Shown here: piece after piece, positions 1 to 8,851 of the stretch
Numbering within the stretch: the stretch's first letter is position 1
Layout of the letters: each line of letters starts with the position of its first letter
Assembly: GCA_947647615.1 (NCBI GenBank)
Contig: CANSKS010000008.1
Location: 1-64,000 of the forward strand
Length of the DNA stretch: 64,000 bases
Source of the DNA: an uncultured Neglectibacter sp.
Lineage (GTDB): Bacteria; Bacillota; Clostridia; Oscillospirales; Acutalibacteraceae
Direction of reading: 5' to 3'
Notes under the pieces: generated by a model
What the model was told of the DNA's origin: nothing
The model's input: only the letters and a program-made list of their open reading frames with translations
Databases searched by the model: none
Made by a program: the position numbers and the translations under genes

Positions 1-270
1 CAACACATTGTTACACACAGAAAGTCCCATAAATTAGGTGACAATCAAGTTGATCAACGCTCCGGTAGAGCCTACTGCTGCCAAAGCCTGGCTTCCGGCA
101 AACCGGCCCACCACCACAATATCTGCCGCATTGAACAGCAGCTGCAAAATACCGGAAAGGGCCAGGGGAATCGCAAATCTGACAAGCTTTCCCAGCAGCG
201 GCCCGTCGGTCATGTCCACCTCGTAGGTCCTTCTGTGACCGCCCCTCCCCAAAAAATGTAGCCTTCTCAA
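1..270 (-). pseudogene. MATE-family efflux transporter, N-terminal part, interrupted by an in-frame stop
   Basis: The N-terminal part matches MATE multidrug/sodium antiporters: the motifs GILQLLFNAADIVVVGRFAG and AVGSTGALINL belong to the first membrane helices. At 34-36 the frame hits TAA. Reading on in the same frame to the window edge gives FMGLSVCNNVL, which continues the MATE pattern (usually LFMGLSVGTNVL). The stop therefore replaces a leucine codon rather than ending a short gene. The start is a TTG at 270 with GGAGG eight bases upstream. The rest of the gene lies outside the window, so a second lesion or re-initiation cannot be judged. Family membership is clear; the pseudogene status rests on one codon near the contig edge. 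Confidence 0.72.
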
Positions 271-331
271 GGAACTCGCCTCCGTTATGTTTCTCCTATA
301 CCATAAACATTCTAAAAACCTGCCAGAGGCT

Positions 332-979
332 TTAATATCCCAGTGTTTCCCCCACCAGGATCACCCGAATTCTAGGCGTTCTTTGGTACCCGGTGACCAC
401 ATACTGGCAGCACATCCGCCTTTCCGAACGGCAGCCCGCCGTCATGTCTTTCCCTTCTGCGCAGCAATGCCCAAGCTCCTCACAGGGTGTCCCTGTGTGA
501 AGCCGCTTGGCGTTTAGCGGCGCCGCCACACATTTGACCCGCTCTACGGCAGCCGGAACATCCGGCACCAATTTATTGCAGCCTGCCACTACAATCACCC
601 TTTTAGGACCGTAGATCATGGCGGCCACCCGGTTCCCGTTGCCGTCTACCTGGTAGATTTCTCCCTTTTCCGTAATGGCGTTGGCGCTGGTCAGGAACAC
701 ATCGGCAGCAAATGTCTTTTGATATACCTCTTCCGCCGGGATCTGCTCCCGGTCTAAAAACCGATATTTCCCGCTTTTCATCAAGTCCCGCACGCCGCTT
801 TCCACCAAAGTGACCGAACCCCCGCAGGAGATGACCTCTCCCTCTCGAAGCATGGCGGCCACCTTTTCCACCGCCTCCGCCTTTGTGGCCACATAAATAG
901 CCGGCATCCCATTTTTTTGCAGCGCCTCTAAAGTCCGCATGACCTGTTCCTCGGTCCAAGCCGCTTTTCGTTTTTCCAT
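332..979 (-). CDS. LUD-domain (LutC/YkgG-like) protein
   Basis: A 215-residue protein covering essentially one LUD domain (PF02589). Family members take part in lactate oxidation (LutC) or stand alone with unknown substrate. Visible features are the glycine-rich stretch SCGGSVTLVESG around residue 55 and the central SANAITEKGEI block, both typical of the stand-alone clostridial form. A cysteine-rich tail (CEELGHCC, CRSERRMCC) could bind metal, but no standard ferredoxin motif is seen. No lutA/lutB partner is nearby, so lactate use is not supported by context. The ATG has GGGAGAG at suitable spacing. It lies downstream of the lipoprotein gene and upstream of the MATE remnant on the same strand. 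Confidence 0.8.
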   Translation of the reverse strand: MEKRKAAWTEEQVMRTLEALQKNGMPAIYVATKAEAVEKVAAMLREGEVISCGGSVTLVESGVRDLMKSGKYRFLDREQIPAEEVYQKTFAADVFLTSANAITEKGEIYQVDGNGNRVAAMIYGPKRVIVVAGCNKLVPDVPAAVERVKCVAAPLNAKRLHTGTPCEELGHCCAEGKDMTAGCRSERRMCCQYVVTGYQRTPRIRVILVGETLGY

Positions 980-1044
980 GGGGCATTCTCTCCCTTCTTT
1001 TCCCCTATTGTACGCTCCTAAGAGTAGGAAAGCAATAGCGGCAG

Positions 1045-1098
1045 GCGCAAAAAAGGCAGCAACCCCACCTTCTCCAGTAAGAGGGAGCTGCTGTCCTA
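1045..1098 (-). terminator. Probable intrinsic terminator downstream of the lipoprotein gene
   Basis: Read on the minus strand, an imperfect GC-rich stem (CAGCAGCTCCC with GGGGTTGCTG) is followed by a run of six T. It lies just after the lipoprotein stop codon. The stem has an internal mismatch, so confidence is moderate. Confidence 0.5.
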
Positions 1099-1126
1099 TG
1101 CTTTTGTCTGTGATTTTGTAAATGGA

Positions 1127-1681
1127 TTAGGCATAAAAGCCCCGGAACAGCTCTGTCACGGTTTCTTTCTGTTTCTTGTTGGCCTCTTCGTTCTTTGTGT
1201 CGGTATAGATTAATAGGTACCTTTCATTGAGGCTGAGCACAACGGGAACCTCTTTTTCCAACACCGTAATAAAGCCTTTTTCCTTTGCGCTGTTCCAACA
1301 GCTTTTCCCCGTTTCGTCCAGGTTCTCCGTATCGAACTCGTAAATCTCTACCTGTACAGTACTGTTTTGATACCGGAACTTATACCGGAACCCCCCGACA
1401 GCGCCGATTTCTTTATAAGACATTTCCACCTTTTCTCCGGCCACCGCATAGTTGCCTTCCAAATATTTGCACAGGCCTTCTAGGCTGTCCTCACAATCCT
1501 CCAGCTTCACCGGAGGCTTGGGAGTGGCGACAGGCTCGGCGCCTTCTTCCCCGGAAACCTGGGAAGCCTCCATCTCTTCCGGCAGCACTAGAGTTTCTAT
1601 CTGCTCCACCGGAGCGCCGCAGGCGGAAAGGGAAAGAACCAGCAAAACAGCCGCCCCAAGGGCGAAAAGTCTTTTTAACAT
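1127..1681 (-). CDS. Hypothetical lipoprotein
   Basis: A 184-residue predicted lipoprotein. A basic and hydrophobic signal peptide ends in the lipobox LSAC at about residue 21, followed by an acidic, proline-rich spacer (to about residue 60) and a small mixed alpha/beta domain. I do not recognise the domain. Unrelated-looking clostridial lipoproteins of this size often carry such a C-terminal domain, and no catalytic motif is visible. The ATG has GGAGG nine bases upstream. It is probably transcribed alone: a terminator of the tRNA unit lies upstream and another probable terminator follows it. Confidence 0.75.
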   Translation of the reverse strand: MLKRLFALGAAVLLVLSLSACGAPVEQIETLVLPEEMEASQVSGEEGAEPVATPKPPVKLEDCEDSLEGLCKYLEGNYAVAGEKVEMSYKEIGAVGGFRYKFRYQNSTVQVEIYEFDTENLDETGKSCWNSAKEKGFITVLEKEVPVVLSLNERYLLIYTDTKNEEANKKQKETVTELFRGFYA

Positions 1682-1705
1682 AGGAAGCAGCCTCCATTAT
1701 CGCAA

Positions 1706-1752
1706 AAATAAAACAAAACAGCGCCGGTCCCATCTACGGGAATTCCGGCGCT
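1706..1752 (-). terminator. Intrinsic terminator of the tRNA-Met/tRNA-Glu unit
   Basis: On the minus strand, directly after the encoded CCA of tRNA-Glu, a stem AGCGCCGG/CCGGCGCT with an inner CCC/GGG pairing is followed by GTTTTGTTTTATTTTT. This is a classic rho-independent terminator. Confidence 0.85.
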
Positions 1753-1757
1753 TGCTT

Positions 1758-1832
1758 TGGTGACCCGGACGAGAATCGAACTCGTGTTACCGCCGTGAAA
1801 GGGCGGTGTCTTAACCGCTTGACCACCGGGCC
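1758..1832 (-). tRNA. tRNA-Glu (TTC)
   Basis: The minus strand folds as a 72-base cloverleaf plus an encoded CCA. The acceptor pair is GGCCCGG/CCGGGTC, the anticodon stem CCGCC/GGCGG encloses loop CTTTCAC with anticodon TTC, and the T loop is GTTCGATTC. It is three bases from tRNA-Met and shares its promoter. Confidence 0.95.
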
Positions 1833-1835
1833 ATA

Positions 1836-1912
1836 TGGTAGCGGCAAATGGACTTGAACCATCGACACTTCGGGTATGAACCGAATGCTCTAGCCAGCTG
1901 AGCTATGCCGCC
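1836..1912 (-). tRNA. tRNA-Met (CAT), elongator type
   Basis: A 77-base minus-strand tRNA with encoded CCA. The anticodon loop TTCATAC sits on stem TTCGG/CCGAA, so the three G-C pairs of initiator tRNA are absent. The sequence closely resembles the elongator tRNA-Met of Bacillus as I recall it. A lysidine-modified tRNA-Ile2 also has CAT and is not fully excluded, but is less likely. Confidence 0.9.
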
Positions 1913-1918
1913 ATATGT

Positions 1919-1978
1919 GCGCTTCACCCTATAAGATGAAGCGCTAATAATTATAACCTGCAAGACAAGCTTTGTCAA
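1919..1978 (-). promoter_or_regulatory. SigA-type promoter of the tRNA unit with an immediate 5' stem-loop
   Basis: On the minus strand TTGACA (1973-1978) and TATAAT (1950-1955) are separated by 17 bases, a full consensus. The expected start site falls at about 1943, exactly at the beginning of a perfect 8-bp inverted repeat, GCGCTTCA/TGAAGCGC (1919-1944). The primary transcript would therefore begin with a hairpin just before tRNA-Met. Confidence 0.85.
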
Positions 1979-2014
1979 CTAGTTTTTCCAATTTTTTTTA
2001 AAAACCAGCATAAA

Positions 2015-3511
<1,497 letters not shown>

Positions 3512-3544
3512 TCACATGATATTTTCCAATTTTTATAAGTGTTA

Positions 3545-3573
3545 ATTATAGCATCGCGGCAGGGGAATTGCAA
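3545..3573 (-). promoter_or_regulatory. guaB promoter
   Basis: On the minus strand TTGCAA and TATAAT are spaced 17 bases, about 50 bases upstream of the guaB start. The short leader leaves no room for an aptamer. Confidence 0.75.
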
Positions 3574-3661
3574 GCATTTTCAAGGATTTCCGCGGGCTTT
3601 CCTTTGCATCCGCCGCTCCGCAATTTTTTGCAGGCTTGACCATTTATTTTTGCAAAAACCA

Positions 3662-3689
3662 TTGACAGCCGCTTCCTGTCTGATATACT
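3662..3689 (+). promoter_or_regulatory. Promoter of the MFS transporter gene
   Basis: TTGACA and TATACT are spaced 16 bases, about 65 bases upstream of the MFS start codon. Confidence 0.7.
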
Positions 3690-3755
3690 CTTTTTGTTGC
3701 GAAATTCTTCCTCATTGGCGGCAAAAAAACTAAACAGTTTAGGATGGTTCCACTT

Positions 3756-4982
3756 ATGAAAAGAAAGCTCCTTCGAAAGCCCGGCCCTGGTGTTTTAGAG
3801 GCAATTAATCTCTCAGGGTTAAACGGTGTTTATTGGTTTGCCATGTCCTTCAGCACCTACCAGGCCGTCTATTTACAAACCCATGGGTTTTCCGCATCCC
3901 TTATGGGCCTGCTTAACGCTCTGGGGTCTGCCGTGGCCATTGCTTCCGTTTCTTTTTGGGGTACGGTCAGCGATAAAGTCGGTTCTGTAAAGAAAATCCT
4001 TGTGATGAGCCTCACGCTGGGCGTTGGGCTTTTTGCCCTAATTCCCTTTCTGCCTGTGGAAAAGTCCTATTCCACCTTGCTGTTTCTCATCTATATTCCT
4101 GCCATCAATTTTTTCCGGGGCTCTATGACAAATCTTACCGATAACATCTTGGTCAGGAACTGCAGCGAGCTTCGCCTGAACTTTGGTGTGATCCGCAGTG
4201 TGGGTTCCTTCCTTTACACCGTGGGCGGCGTGCTCATTGCGGCATTGGTTCCCTACGTGGGAATTCCCGCCACCTTCTGGCTTTCTGCCCTGTGCATGAT
4301 CCCCGCCATCTTCTTTGCCCTTTTTGCCAGGGATCCAAAGTCCCGGCCGCCGAAACGGAGTGCCAATGGAAAGGTTGAAAAGCTGAATTTTGGTGCTCTC
4401 TTCCACAATTACGCTTATATTTCTTTTCTGCTATTTGCATTTTTGTTTTACACAGCTTGCAGCTGCGAAGGAAACTTTGTGCTTTTCTTCGTAAAAAGCC
4501 TGGGGGCCGACACGGAAAAATTCAGCGTTTTTTCGGCTTATCGTGCCCTTTTCGAAATTCCTTTTCTCATTTTTTCTGTAAAGCTGCGCCGAAAATTCCC
4601 ACTGAAATACCTCATCATGGCGGCAGCTGTTCTCATGGCCACAGAATGCCTCTGTTTTTCTCTTTTTGCCCATTCCTTTTTTTCTATTGTAGCCTTCAGC
4701 ACCTTCTTTGGTTTGGGAAATGGTCTATTTTTAGGGTCCGCCCTCCATTACGTTTATGACTTGGCCCCCGACAATTTAAAGGCCAGTGCTCAGGCTTTCT
4801 TTGTGGCTATGCAATCCACCGCTGGTATTTTGGGAAATCTTTTGGGCGGAATGGTGTTCGATTCTGTAGGAGCAAAGCCCTTCTATCTCCTGGTTTTCTT
4901 CCTTTATATTTTGAGCATCCTTATTTTTGCCGGTTCTTTTCTAATCGAAAAAAAACGCGGCCAGAAAGCTGCCGCATTGTGA
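3756..4982 (+). CDS. MFS transporter
   Basis: A 408-residue integral membrane protein with about twelve hydrophobic segments, of the major facilitator superfamily. The N-terminal part resembles the LacY/nucleoside-symporter-like (MFS_1_like) branch: SLMGLLNALGSAVAIASVSF, then WGTVSDKVGSVKK, which is the inter-helix 2/3 motif. Substrate cannot be read from the sequence; sugars, nucleosides or drugs are possible. The track starts at 3744, but AGGATGG overlaps that ATG and is correctly spaced for the ATG at 3756. It has its own promoter and may be co-transcribed with the GNAT gene 57 bases downstream. Confidence 0.85.
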   Translation: MKRKLLRKPGPGVLEAINLSGLNGVYWFAMSFSTYQAVYLQTHGFSASLMGLLNALGSAVAIASVSFWGTVSDKVGSVKKILVMSLTLGVGLFALIPFLPVEKSYSTLLFLIYIPAINFFRGSMTNLTDNILVRNCSELRLNFGVIRSVGSFLYTVGGVLIAALVPYVGIPATFWLSALCMIPAIFFALFARDPKSRPPKRSANGKVEKLNFGALFHNYAYISFLLFAFLFYTACSCEGNFVLFFVKSLGADTEKFSVFSAYRALFEIPFLIFSVKLRRKFPLKYLIMAAAVLMATECLCFSLFAHSFFSIVAFSTFFGLGNGLFLGSALHYVYDLAPDNLKASAQAFFVAMQSTAGILGNLLGGMVFDSVGAKPFYLLVFFLYILSILIFAGSFLIEKKRGQKAAAL

Positions 4983-5039
4983 GTTCTATTTCAACCCATA
5001 GCTATTTTCCCGGAGCAAAGTTTGAAAGGAGAAGGCCCT

Positions 5040-5609
5040 ATGCTGTATTTGGAAACCCCACGTTTCATTTTGCGCGATTATGTTCCTTCGGATGAAGAAG
5101 CTTACTTTCATTTGAAGAGCGATCCCAAAACCATGTACTACCTTCCAGATATTCGCCTGTTTACTCGGGAAGAGGCGCGCCAAGATTTCGGGGCCGTTTT
5201 GGCTGACCTGCTGGCTCCCCAAAGGAAGTTTTATTTTTTTCACATGGAAGAAAAAAGCACCCGGGAGCAGGTGGGCAGCATAGGCTACACAGTAACTCAT
5301 TTTACTCCTGTAGGAAAGCTGGTAGGGGCAGGTTATTTTATTTACCCAAAATTCTGGGGCAGGGGGTATACTACAGAAGCCTTCCGAAAGGTTTTGGAAT
5401 TTGCTTTTACTCAGAACGATGTTTATCGCCTTTCCACCGGCTGTCTGGCGGAAAACGTAGGCTCTGAGCGCGTTATGCAAAAATGCGGTCTCATAAAGGA
5501 GGCCACACATCTCGATTCCGAATGGCATGATGGGAAACTGAAAACCAGGTTGGAATACCGCATGCTGAAGTCGGAATGGAACGCTCTGTCTTCCGGGAAA
5601 TCCCTTTGA
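5040..5609 (+). CDS. GNAT acetyltransferase, RimJ/RimL-like
   Basis: A 189-residue protein opening with LETPRFILRDYVPSDEEAYF, the typical start of the Acetyltransf_3 group that acetylates N-termini or small amines using acetyl-CoA. The acetyl-CoA-binding turn is FWGRGYTTEA, followed by NVGSERVMQKCGL, the standard C-terminal motif. The track uses an upstream TTG, but AAAGGAGAAGG lies just before the ATG at 5040, so this start is chosen. It ends at a shared bidirectional terminator facing serS. Substrate is unknown. Confidence 0.88.
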   Translation: MLYLETPRFILRDYVPSDEEAYFHLKSDPKTMYYLPDIRLFTREEARQDFGAVLADLLAPQRKFYFFHMEEKSTREQVGSIGYTVTHFTPVGKLVGAGYFIYPKFWGRGYTTEAFRKVLEFAFTQNDVYRLSTGCLAENVGSERVMQKCGLIKEATHLDSEWHDGKLKTRLEYRMLKSEWNALSSGKSL

Positions 5610-5656
5610 GATCAATGCTTTTCCTCCTTCAGCTATATAGAAAGATTTTATCGTGA

Positions 5657-5702
5657 AAAAGGCGGGACATGGCAAATTGTCATATCCCGCCTTTCTTTTT
5701 TA
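5657..5702. terminator. Bidirectional terminator between the GNAT gene and serS
   Basis: A stem of AAGGCGGGA with TCCCGCCTT encloses an AT-rich loop. T-rich runs follow on the plus strand (TTTCTTTTTT) and A-rich sequence precedes it, giving a T run on the minus strand. It sits between two converging genes. Confidence 0.88.
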
Positions 5703-5730
5703 TCTATAAAGCAATTCTATATTTCGAAAA

Positions 5731-7008
5731 TTATCGAATCGCTTCTTTTCCTCCCATGTACATTCTCAAAGGCTCCGGAATTTTTATGCTGCCATCCTTT
5801 TGCAGGTTGTTTTCTAAAAAGGCAATCAGCATTCTGGGAGGCGCCACCACGGTATTATTTAAGGTGTGGGCGAAGTAATTTCCTTCTTTTCCTTTAATTC
5901 TTATTCCGAGCCTCCTTGCCTGGGCATCCCCCAGGTTGGAGCAGCTCCCCACCTCAAAATACTTCTTTTGCCTGGGGGACCATGCCTCTACGTCAATGCT
6001 CTTTACCTTTAAATCTGCCAGGTCACCGGAACAGCACTCCAAAGTACGCACTGGAATTTCCAGAGAACGGAAAAGCTCTACGGTATAGCCGTACAGTTTA
6101 TGGAACCAATCCATACTGTCCTCCGGCTTGCACACCACGATCATTTCCTGCTTTTCAAACTGATGGATGCGGTAAACACCCCGTTCCTCAATGCCGTGAG
6201 CGCCCACTTCCTTGCGGAAGCAGGGGGAATAGCTGGTCAATGTTTGGGGAAGCTGGTCTTCCTGCACAATGGTATCTATAAATTTGCCGATCATGGAATG
6301 CTCGCTGGTGCCGATCAGGTACAGGTCCTCCCCTTCGATCTTGTACATCATGTTTTCCATTTCCGCAAAGCTCATGACGCCCGTCACTACATCACTGCGG
6401 ATCATAAAGGGAGGTACGCAATAGGTAAAGCCCTTATCTATCATAAAATCTCTGGCATAAGAAAGGATAGCGGAATGGAGCCTGGCAATATCTCCCATTA
6501 AATAATAGAAACCGTTTCCGCTGGTTTTCCGGGCACTGTCCAGGTCTATACCGTGAAAACGCTCCATAATATCTGTGTGATAAGGCACCTCATAGTCGGG
6601 AACCACGGGCTCCCCAAACCTTTCCACTTCTACGTTTTCACTGTCGTCTTTTCCTATGGGCACGGTGCTGTCAATCAGATTGGGGATCACTAACATCCGC
6701 TTCCGAATTTCTTCGGTCATTTTCCCTTCCTGCCGCTCCATTTCCTCCAATTCCCCGGCAATAGCGGCAACTTTCTTTTTGGTCTCTTCTGCCTCCTCCT
6801 TTTTCCCTTGGCCCATCAGTTTTCCAATTTCCTTGCTGATGGTATTTCTTTGCTGCCGCAGCTCGTCTCCCCTGGCTTTGGAAGCGCGGAACTTGGCATC
6901 CAGTTCTATGACCTCATCTACCAGTACCAGCTTTTCCTCTTGGAATTTTTTCCTGATGTTTTCCTTTACCAGGTCCGGTTCCGTCCGGAGCAGTTTAATA
7001 TCTAACAT
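5731..7008 (-). CDS. serS: Seryl-tRNA synthetase, divergent form
   Basis: Charges tRNA-Ser with serine; class II synthetase of 425 residues. The N-terminal coiled-coil arm covers about residues 28-100, and the catalytic core follows. Motif 2 reads FRKEVGAHGIEERGVYRIHQ. Motif 3 lies near the C-terminus, where the usual GLAVGRT is replaced by VVAPPRM, and HTLNNT replaces HTLNGS. This resembles a second SerRS type seen in some clostridia, so a housekeeping copy might exist elsewhere. It follows parB after 39 bases on the same strand, with AGAGGA before the ATG; no T-box leader fits the gap. It is probably the last gene of the parA-parB unit. Confidence 0.93.
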   Translation of the reverse strand: MLDIKLLRTEPDLVKENIRKKFQEEKLVLVDEVIELDAKFRASKARGDELRQQRNTISKEIGKLMGQGKKEEAEETKKKVAAIAGELEEMERQEGKMTEEIRKRMLVIPNLIDSTVPIGKDDSENVEVERFGEPVVPDYEVPYHTDIMERFHGIDLDSARKTSGNGFYYLMGDIARLHSAILSYARDFMIDKGFTYCVPPFMIRSDVVTGVMSFAEMENMMYKIEGEDLYLIGTSEHSMIGKFIDTIVQEDQLPQTLTSYSPCFRKEVGAHGIEERGVYRIHQFEKQEMIVVCKPEDSMDWFHKLYGYTVELFRSLEIPVRTLECCSGDLADLKVKSIDVEAWSPRQKKYFEVGSCSNLGDAQARRLGIRIKGKEGNYFAHTLNNTVVAPPRMLIAFLENNLQKDGSIKIPEPLRMYMGGKEAIR

Positions 7009-7047
7009 TTTTCGTCCTCTTTCCTGATTTTTATTTTTTGGGAAGGA

Positions 7048-7902
7048 TTACTCCTTGCCGTTCAGGCGAAGCTCCTCCATCAAATTTTTTAAATCTTCTT
7101 CCCCATAAAATTCAATTTGTAAAACGCCTTTTTTCTGGGTTCCTGCCACTTTTACCTTTCGTCCCAAATATTCCCCCACCGCCAGCTGGGCCTCTTCATA
7201 ATACTGGTTTTTGGAAAAAGCGTTCTTTTGGGAAGGCTTCTTTTCTTCATTCAGCTTTTTAGAAAGATTTTCCAGTTCCCTGACTGAGGCGCCCTGCTTT
7301 GCCTTTTGAGCTCCCAGACGCATGGCCTCTTCGCTTTTAAAGCTCAGCAGTGTTCTGGCATGGCCGGCCGAAATTTCCCCGTTTTCCAACATCTGCTGGA
7401 TCTCTTCCGGAAGATTTAAAAGTCTAAGTGCGTTGGTTATGGCAGGCCGCGATTTTCCCACCGCTTTGGAAACCTCTTCTTGCGTAAAATCTTGAGTCTC
7501 GATTAAGGTTCGGTAACCCTTGGCTTCTTCTAAAGGAGTGAGGTCCTCCCGCTGCAGGTTTTCGATCAGGGCGAAGAGCATTTCTTCTGTATCTGTCATT
7601 TCCCGGATCACGGCGGGCACTTCGGAAAGCCCCGCCATCCTTGCGGCACGCCAGCGGCGTTCTCCTGCTACGATCCGGTATTCCCCGGTGAGCATAGGGC
7701 GCAGCAGAAGCGGTTGCAGCACACCGTGCTGGGAAATAGAATCGGCCAATTCAGAAAGGGCTTCGTTGTCAAATTCCTTTCTGGGTTGGTCACGGTTGGG
7801 CTCTATTTCGCTGATCTTTACAGTGACAGCGCCTTCGGCCTCTTCTGCCGTATTCTCCGCAAAAATAGCATCCAGCCCTTTTCCAAGTCCCCTCTTTTTC
7901 AA
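7048..7902 (-). CDS. parB: Chromosome-partitioning protein ParB (Spo0J)
   Basis: Binds parS sites near the origin, spreads as a CTP-dependent clamp and loads condensin; works with ParA. The extreme N-terminus, KKRGLGKGLDAIF, is the ParA-stimulating peptide. The CTP-binding domain contains EYRIVAGERRWRAARMAGL, the arginine-patch motif, at about residues 80-100. The helix-turn-helix is near TQEEVSKAVGKSRPAITNALR. A C-terminal dimerisation region ends at residue 284. The start is TTG with GGAGGAG ideally placed. It is 17 bases downstream of parA. Two matching parS sites are present in this window. Confidence 0.97.
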   Translation of the reverse strand: MKKRGLGKGLDAIFAENTAEEAEGAVTVKISEIEPNRDQPRKEFDNEALSELADSISQHGVLQPLLLRPMLTGEYRIVAGERRWRAARMAGLSEVPAVIREMTDTEEMLFALIENLQREDLTPLEEAKGYRTLIETQDFTQEEVSKAVGKSRPAITNALRLLNLPEEIQQMLENGEISAGHARTLLSFKSEEAMRLGAQKAKQGASVRELENLSKKLNEEKKPSQKNAFSKNQYYEEAQLAVGEYLGRKVKVAGTQKKGVLQIEFYGEEDLKNLMEELRLNGKE

Positions 7903-7919
7903 TGTTTAACTCCTCCGCC

Positions 7920-8684
7920 TCATTTATTGTTCTTTAAAATCTCGCTGGCCAACTGGTCATAGGCTTCCGCTCCTCTGGAAGCCCTGTCGTAATAAAGCAC
8001 CGGCTGTCCAAATCCCGGCGCTTCCGAAAGGCGCACAGTCCTGGGCACTACTGTCTTGAACACCTTTCTGGGAAAATACTTTTTTACCTCATCTACTACC
8101 TGCTGGGTCAAATTTAACCGGCCGTCATACATAGTAAGCAATACGCCTTCAATATCCAGACGTTCATTGTATTGCCGTTTTACCCGACGAACTGTATTGA
8201 TCAGCTGGGAAAGCCCCTCCAGCGCATAATATTCGCATTGTATGGGAATTAAAATGGTATCTGCCGCATTTAACGCGTTGGTGGTAATGAGTCCCAAGGA
8301 AGGGGGACAATCGATCAAAATATAATCGTAATCTCCTCGGATAGCCCCTAAGGCATTTTTCAGCATGGCCTCCCGGTTTTCCAGGTTGGCCAACTCCAAC
8401 TCCGCAGCGGCCAAATCGATATGGGAAGGGAGCAGACTTAAATTGTGAAAAGAGGTTTTCACCACCGAGTCTGCGGCCTTTGTGCCATTGATGAGTATGT
8501 CATAAACCGTTGCTTTATTTTCTCTTTTGTCAATTCCAACGCCGCTGGTGCTGTTTCCCTGAGGGTCTGTATCTGCAAGCAGTACTTGTTTTCCCTTATC
8601 CCCCAAGGAAGCCGCTAAATTCACTGCGGTAGTAGTTTTCCCAACTCCGCCTTTTTGGTTGGCGACAGCAATTATCTTTCCCAC
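7920..8684 (-). CDS. parA: Chromosome-partitioning ATPase ParA (Soj)
   Basis: A 254-residue deviant-Walker ATPase that controls origin segregation and, in Bacillus, DnaA activity. The N-terminal motif is NQKGGVGKTTTAVNLAASLG, with both the signature lysine (KGG) and the P-loop lysine. Switch motifs DTDPQGN and IDCPPSLG are present, and the length is standard. It forms the first gene of parA-parB-(serS). A weak promoter and a parS site lie just upstream of it, which is compatible with autoregulation by ParB but does not prove it. Confidence 0.97.
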   Translation of the reverse strand: MGKIIAVANQKGGVGKTTTAVNLAASLGDKGKQVLLADTDPQGNSTSGVGIDKRENKATVYDILINGTKAADSVVKTSFHNLSLLPSHIDLAAAELELANLENREAMLKNALGAIRGDYDYILIDCPPSLGLITTNALNAADTILIPIQCEYYALEGLSQLINTVRRVKRQYNERLDIEGVLLTMYDGRLNLTQQVVDEVKKYFPRKVFKTVVPRTVRLSEAPGFGQPVLYYDRASRGAEAYDQLASEILKNNK

Positions 8685-8742
8685 GAAAAATCTCCTAGCC
8701 CGCTAAAGACAGCGGATTTCTTTGTTTTTGACGGTGTTTATT

Positions 8743-8771
8743 ATCATATCACAAAACTGCTGTTATGAAAA
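8743..8771 (-). promoter_or_regulatory. Possible parA promoter
   Basis: On the minus strand TTTTCA and TATGAT are spaced 17 bases. The -35 box is poor. The parS site lies about 40 bases upstream of it. Confidence 0.45.
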
Positions 8772-8810
8772 GTACCCTTTCCCTTTTTGGCAGTTTCGTC
8801 TTATGATCTA

Positions 8811-8826
8811 TGTTTCATGTGAAACA
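8811..8826. other. parS site 1
   Basis: TGTTTCATGTGAAACA. The minus-strand reading, TGTTTCACATGAAACA, differs by one base from the Bacillus consensus TGTTNCACGTGAAACA. It lies between parA and the nucleoside phosphorylase gene, about 12 kb from oriC. The identical 16-mer occurs again at 13696-13711. Confidence 0.92.
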
Positions 8827-8851
8827 TTCGCCGTCTGCTCCGGTTTTTTCT

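Noticed and set aside
4986-5675. Minus-strand ORF of 229 codons across the GNAT gene
   Set aside because: The opposite strand encodes a clear acetyltransferase with a good ribosome-binding site; the ORF crosses the shared terminator.
7009-7047. T-box leader for serS
   Set aside because: The gap to parB is 39 bases and contains no T-box sequence.
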